Source: Anabaena sp. UHCC 0204
GTDB taxonomy: Bacteria; Cyanobacteriota; Cyanobacteriia; Cyanobacteriales; Nostocaceae
DNA length: 53,824 nt
Direction: 5' to 3'
NCBI RefSeq assembly: GCF_009711975.1
Contig: NZ_VIKW01000028.1
Span: forward strand, 1-53,824
The translations under genes were made by a program, and so were the position numbers. Shown one piece after another: positions 48,701-53,824 of the stretch. Numbering within the stretch: position 1 is the first letter of the stretch; each line of letters begins with the position of its first letter. The notes under the pieces are model-generated. The model ran no database searches. It had not been told where the DNA came from and worked only from the letters and a program-made list of their open reading frames with translations.

Positions 48701-51528
48701 CCACTATTGATCAACTACGTCAATATTTACGGCAAAAATTACCTGAGTACATGATACCCAGTGCTTTTGTCTTTTTAGAATTTTTACCTTTAACCCCTAA
48801 TGGTAAGGTAAACCGTCGCGCTTTACCTGCACCAGAAAATACTCAATTGGAAACAGATAATTTTGTGTTTCCTCGTTATCCAGTGGAAGAAGTTTTAGCT
48901 GCAATTTGGACTCAAGTTTTAGGTGTTTATCAAGTTGGTATTTATGACAATTTTTTTGAATTAGGTGGACATTCTTTATTAGCAACTCAAGTTATTTCTC
49001 GGATTCGGAAAATCTTATCAGTAGATATATCATTGCAACATTTATTTGCATTTCCCACCATTGCCGAACTAGCGAAGGAAATTCAACAACTAAATAGTGA
49101 AAGTATTTCGACAATTACACCTGTTTCTCGTGACGGAAATTTACCTTTATCTTTTGCTCAAACTAGGTTATGGTTACTAGAACAACTCAACCCTAATAGC
49201 AGTATTTACAATATGCCCGCAGCCGTTCAGTTAGTGGGTGAATTGAATATACAGGCATTAGAAAAAAGCATCAATGAAATTATTCGCCGTCATGAAGTTT
49301 TACGCACTAGCTTTATTTTAGGTGATGGTCAACCTTTACAAGTAATTGTTGCTGATGTACAGTTAAAAATACCTGTAGTGAATTTGGGAGAATTGACGAA
49401 AATTGAGCAACAAAAAGCAATTAAATGTTATACTATAGATGAATTTGAACTACCATTTAATTTACAACAAGCACCATTATTAAGATGCAAACTCTTGCAA
49501 CTAAACCAACAAGAATACATCTTATTATTTACGATTCATCATATTGTTTTTGATGGTTGGTCAACGGGTATATTAATTAAAGAATTGGCAGCACTATATT
49601 CTGCTTTTAGTCAAAATCAAACTTCACCTTTACCAAGATTACCTATTCAATATGCAGACTTTGCAGTTTGGCAACGTCAACATTTACAAGGTGAAAGACG
49701 AGAAATTTTACTCTCTTATTGGCAGCAGCAATTAGCTAATTTACCCGTTTTACAATTGCCTACAACCCTTCCCCGTGCAGAAGTAAAAACTAACCGGGGT
49801 GCTAGTCATACATTCTTGATACCTGCTACAATATCACAGAAATTACAACAGTTATCACGGCAAGAAAGTGTTACTTTATTTATGACACTGCTGGCGAGTT
49901 TTACAATTTTATTGCAACGTTATAGCAACCAAGATGATATTGTTATTGGTACAGATATTGCCAACAAAAATCAAGCAGAAATTGAATCATTAATTGGCTT
50001 TTTTATTAACTTATTAGTTCTCCGCACTGACTTAACAAGAAATCCCACTTTCCTGGAATTATTACAACGAGTTCGTACCCAAACATTAGCAGCTTACGCT
50101 CATCAAGATTTACCTTTTGACGAATTAGTAAGAGAATTACAACCTGAGCGTCAGGTAAGTAATACAGTCCCATTATTTCAAGTGTTATTTGTCCTGCAAA
50201 ATACACCAAACTCAGCCTTGGAATTACCAGGACTCACCTTACAATTATTAGAAGTAGAAAGCAAAGTAGCCAGATTCGATTTAGCCCTATTCCTCACAGA
50301 AACCGAGCAAGGTATAGAAGGGAAATGGCAATATAACGCCGATTTATTTGCTTCAGATACTATCACTAACTTAACCAATCATTGGCAAACATTAATCAAC
50401 AGTATTGTTAACCAACCTCAAAGCCATATCAATACATTAGAAATGCTTACAGCAGCAGAAAAGGAACAACAAATTATGCAACAACAGGAGCGTAAAGCAG
50501 CTAAAAGACAAAAATTCATGAGTATTGCTCCCAAGGCTGTTAATCTATCAGTAGAGCAATTAATTAAAACAGATTATTTGCAAGATGGGAAAAAATTCCC
50601 CTTGGTAATTCAGCCCCATAATGCAGAAATTGATATCATATCTTGGATAGAAAATAACCGCTCATATTTGGAAACAGAATTATTTAAACATGGAGCGATT
50701 TTATTTAGAGGTTTTGATGTAAAATCAGTTTCAGAGTTTGAAAAATTAGCTCAAACAATTTGCCCTAATTTATTTGCTGAATATGGCGACTTACCCCGCA
50801 CAGATGAAGGTGGTAAAGTTTATGGTTCTACTCCTTACCCAGCAGATAAAGCAATACTGTTTCACAATGAAAGTTCTCATTTACATTCTTTCCCTTTAAA
50901 GATTTGGTTCTACTGTGTTCAACCTGCGGATAAAGGTGGAGAAACGCCAATTGTTGACTGTAGAAAAGCTTATCAATTACTTAGTCCTCAATTGCGAGAA
51001 AAGTTAGCCATTAAACAGTTAATGTACGTGAGGAATTATGCTGAAGGTTTAGATGTGAGTTGGCAGAATTTCTTTCAAACCACAGATAAACAAGAAGTAG
51101 AAAATTATTGCCATCAAGCAAAAATTGAATTTGAATGGTATAATAATAATGGTTTAGTTACTCGCCAAATTCGTCCAGCTTTAGCAGTACATCCCAAAAC
51201 TGGCGAACCTGTATTTTTCAACCAAATTCAATTACACCATATCTCCTATTTAGATACAGATGTTAGGAAATCGCTGCTATCTATCTTTGGAGAATCAAAA
51301 TTACCCCGGAACGTTTACTTTGGTGACGGTACACCAATTACAGAAGCAGAAATTGCCGAAATTAATGCAGTTTATCAACAAGCACAAACTAGCTTCCCTT
51401 GGCAAAAAGGTGACATTATCATGCTAGATAATATGCTGACTGCTCACGCTAGAAATCCCTATTGGGGAGAGCGTAAAATCGTTGTCGCAATGGCAGAAAT
51501 GATTAATATTCAAGATATTCAAAAATAA
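42799..51528 (+). CDS. NRPS: I-A-T-C-A-T-C-dioxygenase
   Basis: A 2909-residue synthetase; GGGAG lies 6 bases before the ATG. The first domain (1-435) is C-like, but PAICGD at 140-145 replaces HHxxxDG, as in interface domains that recruit beta-hydroxylases. A1 (about 450-965) has a pocket I read as S-S-R-D-V-A-M-G-I-K, with no Asp235 and substrate unknown. T1 has Ser1008. C2 (about 1065-1505) has HHIVADG at 1200. A2 (about 1520-2015) reads D-I-L-Q-C-G-L-I-W-K, close to the glycine code. T2 has Ser2059. C3 (about 2110-2545) has HHIVFDG at 2247. The C-terminal SyrP-like dioxygenase (about 2585-2905) has iron ligands His2689, Glu2691 and His2883. No epimerase or thioesterase is present, so the chain passes to the next synthetase. 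Confidence 0.95.
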   Translation: MLMKVNGFELSPQQKYLWHLQQDDSFNYCVVGAVSINGNLQIEVLKSAVNQVIKNHEILRTNYQDVTEMNFPLQVINNQGLFLYKEYDLSSCNFQEQKDKLQQIFNGFLNLNFNLETGAVLNLSLVNIAANKYILLMALPAICGDKITLQNLVKLISESYAAISHQEDILDDEMLQYADLSAWQNELLTGVETQAGREYWSNLDFSALTALHLPGQKTANLEFQPESYSCKLDVDLTNKINSYLQLNDISLSEFLLTCWNILLWKLTGQDNLIIGFVSEGRKYQELELALGLLSKTLPISVYIQGTDNFLEICEQIQIKLVEAFSYEEYFLLDKETEFLPFAFELEPELVNYHSDEIEFSIYQQAVYTDRFKIKLSSYDQNNSLELKLSYDSNLFSSDYIQQLLKQFCTLLESAITFPDLPISQLQILDQTAKQKLLREFNDTQVDYNYYQCIHQLFSERAINTPDKIALIFENETFTYAQLNNRANQIARYLQKLGVGSDILVGLCVNRSPLMVLGILAILKAGGAYVPLDPSYPQERLAFTLENSQPKVLLTQSHIKLELPTDTIQVVYIDEIDNFINEESQKNLIDTNYPQSLAYVIYTSGSTGKPKGVRVTHANLCHYVQAMQKALDITADDIYLHTASLAFSSSVRQLLVPLTRGATVKIATQEQRQDPLALFQGIKQDQVTVIDIVPSYWRNCNYILGNLASNLKKYLLDNQLRLIVSASEPLLSDIPVTWKFDLQHQSRLINMFGQTETCGIVATYPINIEADTPTKIIPLGQPIANTQIYILDQYLQPLPMGVTGELYIGGWGVGQGYLHRPDLTAERFIPDPFSYEPGTRLYKTGDLGRYLPDGIIEFIGRSDYQVKIRGFRIELAEIEALLTQYSQVREAVVIARENENKDKQLIAYLVAKNSETIDLHQLNKFLQDNLPNYMLPSHFVILEALPLTPNGKVNRQELPAPEELSPHKQGTIIAPRTPIEEVLAAIWIKILGVKQVGITENFFELGGHSLLATQVISQIREAFKVELPLRSLFELPTVAELAQRVEKTLKTKQNLAVLPIKKVTKTDNLPLSFAQQRLWFLDQLQPGTYAYNLSRSVRLQGNLNIAALEQSFNEIIRRHQALRTTFLSVDGEPKQVIIAEICISLPVVNLQNLPPEQREIEAQNWTKNQANYAFDLTTAPLLNVLLLQLAKQEYILLFTIHHIVADGWSAGVIIQELAVLYESFCTGKAYELPSLNIQYADFAVWQRTQLQTEVFSAQMDYWKQQLNGNLPVLKLPFAKPRPKQQTFTGKKQIFTLSPVLSNELKSLSQKQGVTLFMTLLAAFKTLLYRYTGQEDILIGSPIANRNRKEIEGLIGFFVNTLVLRSQLKDNLSFSDFLKQVREITLGAYTHQDLPFELLVEELQPERNLIHTPLFQVMFALQNAPGDGLKLSGLNLEYLPIENNTARFDLSLSFIENGESLVGELEYNSDLFAVDNINWMLGHLETLLTDIVKHPDKSISELSILTPAEQQQILREWNYTEANYPHVCVHELFTTQVAKTPNAVAVVAGSQQLTYAELDTKSNQLARYLTSLGVGKEVLVGICSDRSLSMIIAIIATIKAGGAYIPLDPTFPQERLGFMLANSEIPILLTQQHLLPHLPPHNAQVICLDRDWENIASQETNTPDSNIQPDNLIYTIYTSGSTGQPKGVQITHRNVVNFLTAMHQHLHLTQADSLLSVTTLSFDIAVLEIFLPLITGAKLILVSREIATDGTQLLQQLNNSAATIMQATPATWRMLLDAGWEGNSQLKILCGGEALPQNLADQLSSRCYQLWNLYGPTETTIWSTIQQIKDSQKTVSIGRPLANTQIYILDQSLQQVPVGVPGEMYIGGAGLARGYFKQPELTQEKFISNPFIPETLLYKTGDLARYFTNGEIEYLGRIDYQVKVRGFRIELGEVEAVLEQHSAVRQCVVMAREDVPENQHLVAYLVVENTTIDQLRQYLRQKLPEYMIPSAFVFLEFLPLTPNGKVNRRALPAPENTQLETDNFVFPRYPVEEVLAAIWTQVLGVYQVGIYDNFFELGGHSLLATQVISRIRKILSVDISLQHLFAFPTIAELAKEIQQLNSESISTITPVSRDGNLPLSFAQTRLWLLEQLNPNSSIYNMPAAVQLVGELNIQALEKSINEIIRRHEVLRTSFILGDGQPLQVIVADVQLKIPVVNLGELTKIEQQKAIKCYTIDEFELPFNLQQAPLLRCKLLQLNQQEYILLFTIHHIVFDGWSTGILIKELAALYSAFSQNQTSPLPRLPIQYADFAVWQRQHLQGERREILLSYWQQQLANLPVLQLPTTLPRAEVKTNRGASHTFLIPATISQKLQQLSRQESVTLFMTLLASFTILLQRYSNQDDIVIGTDIANKNQAEIESLIGFFINLLVLRTDLTRNPTFLELLQRVRTQTLAAYAHQDLPFDELVRELQPERQVSNTVPLFQVLFVLQNTPNSALELPGLTLQLLEVESKVARFDLALFLTETEQGIEGKWQYNADLFASDTITNLTNHWQTLINSIVNQPQSHINTLEMLTAAEKEQQIMQQQERKAAKRQKFMSIAPKAVNLSVEQLIKTDYLQDGKKFPLVIQPHNAEIDIISWIENNRSYLETELFKHGAILFRGFDVKSVSEFEKLAQTICPNLFAEYGDLPRTDEGGKVYGSTPYPADKAILFHNESSHLHSFPLKIWFYCVQPADKGGETPIVDCRKAYQLLSPQLREKLAIKQLMYVRNYAEGLDVSWQNFFQTTDKQEVENYCHQAKIEFEWYNNNGLVTRQIRPALAVHPKTGEPVFFNQIQLHHISYLDTDVRKSLLSIFGESKLPRNVYFGDGTPITEAEIAEINAVYQQAQTSFPWQKGDIIMLDNMLTAHARNPYWGERKIVVAMAEMINIQDIQK

Positions 51529-51543
51529 GTATTCTTCAAAACT

Positions 51544-53824
51544 ATGCAAACTCAAGTAATTAGTGGCTTTCAACTTGCTCCTCAACAAAAAAGACTGTGG
51601 CATTTACAGCAAAACAGTTCTGCGTTCTGTTCTCAATGTAGTATTTTAATTGACGGTAATCTCCAACCAGAAATACTGGAAAATACTATTCATCAACTTG
51701 TCAATCATCATGACATCCTGCGAACAAGTTTTTATCGCCCACCAGGAGTAAAAACTCCAGTCATGGTAGTAGCAGATAAGAATTCATTGAATTGGCAATA
51801 TTTAGATTTAAGTAATTTATATCAGGAAAATATTTCTTCAAAAATTCAAGAATTATGCTGGCAAGCAAGACAGGAATATAAAAATAAATCTCAAGATTTA
51901 CCACTGCGGTTATGTTTAATAAAACTGTCAGATAATCAGCATATTTTAATTATTTCTCTACCTGCTTTGTGTGCAGATAATAGAACAATTAAAAACTTGG
52001 TTAATCAAATTAGTCAAGGTTATGAGCAAAGTTGTCAAGGTAAAGAAATAAGCGGAGACTATGTGCAGTATGTCCAATTTTCTGAATGGCAGAATCAATT
52101 ACTTACAGATGAAGATGCAGAAGAAGGAAGAGCATATTGGCAACAACAAAGAATTAACTCTTTATCAGCATTAAAATTACCTGATGAACGACAAATAAAG
52201 AACCATAAATTTGTCACTGAGCGTTATCAATTAGTTATTAGTCAGGAATTATTGACTCAAATTAATGCGTTTGCTCAAAAGTATGAAAAAACTCCTGATG
52301 TGGTTTTACTAGCTTGTTGGCAAATATTGATTTGGCGACTCACAGGAGAGGCAGAAATTGTTATTGGTACAGCAGCTAGTCGCCGTGAATATGAAGAACT
52401 TAATGATGTACTTGGCTTATTAGCAACTTGGCTACCAATTAAAACTAAATTTACCCCCAATTTAAACTTTAGAGAAGTATTAGCAGCAGTAAAACAAACA
52501 TTAGAAAATGCTACTGAATGGCAAGATTATTTTGTACCTGAAGCGGTGGAAAATGATGGTTTGATAGCGTTTCCTATCGGTTTTGAATTTAATAATATTT
52601 CTGGTCAAAACTCTCATGATACAAAAGTTAAATTCACCTTACAGGAGATATACAGCGTTATTGAACCTTTCAAAGTTAAACTCTCTTGTACACAACAAAA
52701 TCATAGTTTAATGGCAGAATTTTACTATGATATTAATTGTTTTTCTCAATTAACAATTCAAAGATTAGCGAAAAGTTTTCAAACATTATTGATAAATATT
52801 ATTAATAATTCTGATATCCCTATCAGTCAATTAGGAATACTCAGCGCCAGTGAACGCCAACAATTATTAATTGAATTTAACCAAACAAAGGCTGATTATC
52901 AACGTGATAAATGTATTCATGAATTATTTGCAGAACAGGTAGGAAAAACACCTGATCAAATTGCTGTGGTATTTGAAAATGAAGAAATCACATATCAAGA
53001 ATTAAACTGTAAAGCTAATCAATTAGCGCATTACTTACAGAAATTGGGAGTTAAACCAGAAGCAGTAGTAGGAATTTGTGTAGAGCGATCACCCAAATTT
53101 ATCGTCTCTTTATTAGCTGTTCTCAAAGCTGGTGGTGCTTACCTACCAATCGATCCCAATCTTCCCCAAGAGGCGTTACAATTCCGCTTAGAAAATGCTC
53201 AAGCATCCGTTTTAATTAGGGAACAGGAAATAGAAAATAGAGAACAGTTTCTAAATATTCTAGAAGTAAATTTAGAGAATGATTGGAAAATTATTTCTCA
53301 AGAAAGTACAGATAATCCTATTAACAATGTCCACCCAAGAAACCTAGTTTATATCATTTATACTTCCGGTTCAACAGGTAAACCTAAAGGTGTTGCAGTT
53401 GAACATCAACAATTACTTAATTACCTATATGGAATATTGCCAAAGCTAAAACTTCCTACTAATGGAAGTTACGCCAACGTTTCCACATTTGCCGCAGATT
53501 TAGGTAATACCGTCATTTTCCCTTGCTTGTGTAGTGGTGGCAGTTTGCATATTATATCTTGGGAACGGGCATCAGATCCGGCTGCATTAGCTGATTATTT
53601 CCGCCGTCATCCTATTGACTGCTTGAAAATAGTTCCTTCTCATTTATCAGCTTTGTTAAGTTCCCAGTGTTGGGAAATTGTACCCCGTCAGTTACTAATT
53701 CTTGGTGGTGAAGCTGCTGATTGGAATTTGATTGAGAAAATAGAAAAAAATGCGCCCCATTGTCGAATTATTAATCACTATGGTCCCACAGAAAATACAG
53801 TTGGTGTACTCACCTATTTAGGGG
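51544..53824 (+). CDS. NRPS, 5' part: I-A, runs off the window
   Basis: The frame opens at ATG 51544, 15 bases after the previous stop, and is still open at the window end (760 codons seen). The N-terminal C-like domain (about 1-440) again lacks HHxxxDG; PALCAD occupies residues 140-145, the same position as PAICGD in the preceding synthetase, marking a second interface domain. The A domain (from about 455) has YTSGSTGKPKG at about 606. Reading its pocket with a two-residue shift before the A4 motif (FAADLGNT) gives D-L-T-K-I-G-H-V-G, an aspartate code. With the fused dioxygenase just upstream this predicts a beta-hydroxyaspartate module. Confidence 0.93.
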   Translation, partial: MQTQVISGFQLAPQQKRLWHLQQNSSAFCSQCSILIDGNLQPEILENTIHQLVNHHDILRTSFYRPPGVKTPVMVVADKNSLNWQYLDLSNLYQENISSKIQELCWQARQEYKNKSQDLPLRLCLIKLSDNQHILIISLPALCADNRTIKNLVNQISQGYEQSCQGKEISGDYVQYVQFSEWQNQLLTDEDAEEGRAYWQQQRINSLSALKLPDERQIKNHKFVTERYQLVISQELLTQINAFAQKYEKTPDVVLLACWQILIWRLTGEAEIVIGTAASRREYEELNDVLGLLATWLPIKTKFTPNLNFREVLAAVKQTLENATEWQDYFVPEAVENDGLIAFPIGFEFNNISGQNSHDTKVKFTLQEIYSVIEPFKVKLSCTQQNHSLMAEFYYDINCFSQLTIQRLAKSFQTLLINIINNSDIPISQLGILSASERQQLLIEFNQTKADYQRDKCIHELFAEQVGKTPDQIAVVFENEEITYQELNCKANQLAHYLQKLGVKPEAVVGICVERSPKFIVSLLAVLKAGGAYLPIDPNLPQEALQFRLENAQASVLIREQEIENREQFLNILEVNLENDWKIISQESTDNPINNVHPRNLVYIIYTSGSTGKPKGVAVEHQQLLNYLYGILPKLKLPTNGSYANVSTFAADLGNTVIFPCLCSGGSLHIISWERASDPAALADYFRRHPIDCLKIVPSHLSALLSSQCWEIVPRQLLILGGEAADWNLIEKIEKNAPHCRIINHYGPTENTVGVLTYLG

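Overview
The window is chromosomal DNA from a filamentous, heterocyst-forming-type cyanobacterium (order Nostocales; genus not determined). The evidence is AT-rich sequence with frequent HIP1 octamers (GCGATCGC), a phycobiliprotein lyase, a PEP-CTERM protein, cyanobacterial heptad repeats (CGCAGAG / CGCAAAG), and a complete hormogonium motility locus (hmpA-E plus hmpF), which is characteristic of filamentous cyanobacteria. No tRNA, rRNA or CRISPR array was seen.

Layout. (1) 1-9800 is mostly housekeeping: a class II aldolase-family protein, a GDSL hydrolase with a PEP-CTERM tail, tRNA thiolase MnmA, a secreted SPOR-like protein, the NAD(P)HX repair enzyme Nnr, a fructosamine-3-kinase-like protein, an M16 peptidase, a glycine-rich RRM protein and a CpcS/CpeS-family bilin lyase. 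(2) 9900-17300 holds a 1000-residue hybrid histidine kinase whose GAF domain carries both cysteines expected of a cyanobacteriochrome, a prolyl oligopeptidase, and a wrecked TPR/CHAT gene (in-frame stop plus loss of most of the CHAT domain). Three copies of a palindromic element sit in the gaps here. (3) 17282-29815 is the hmp locus. hmpA-B-C-D-E run on the minus strand (PatA-type regulator, CheY, CheW, MCP, CheA hybrid), and hmpF (coiled coil) is divergent on the plus strand; together they should steer type IV pilus gliding. (4) 29961-31722 holds tilS and a membrane di-iron hydroxylase. (5) 31862-53824 is a siderophore island.

Siderophore island. A minus-strand uptake/export operon (AMIN-TonB receptor, substrate-binding lipoprotein, MFS exporter) faces a plus-strand NRPS operon across a 689-bp control region. 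The NRPS operon reads FAAL-T-C, then a stand-alone SyrP-like dioxygenase, then I-A1-T-C-A2-T-C-dioxygenase, then I-A3 running off the end of the window. I is a C-domain relative that has lost HHxxxDG, as in the interface domains of beta-hydroxy-aspartate siderophore synthetases. My reading of the pocket residues gives glycine for A2 and aspartate for A3; A1 has a non-standard pocket without Asp235. The inferred product is a fatty-acylated peptide containing beta-hydroxylated residues, most like the cyanochelin class of cyanobacterial lipopeptide siderophores. The assembly line is incomplete here, so the product cannot be completed.

Most striking points: the hydroxylase-then-interface-domain cassette occurs twice, once split between genes and once fused to the upstream synthetase; the first adenylation domain has an unassigned specificity; the hybrid kinase is a candidate photoreceptor; hmpE carries five near-identical 45-bp repeats; and several families of hairpin-forming repeats fill the gaps. 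Domain positions, codes and counts were read by eye, without alignment software.
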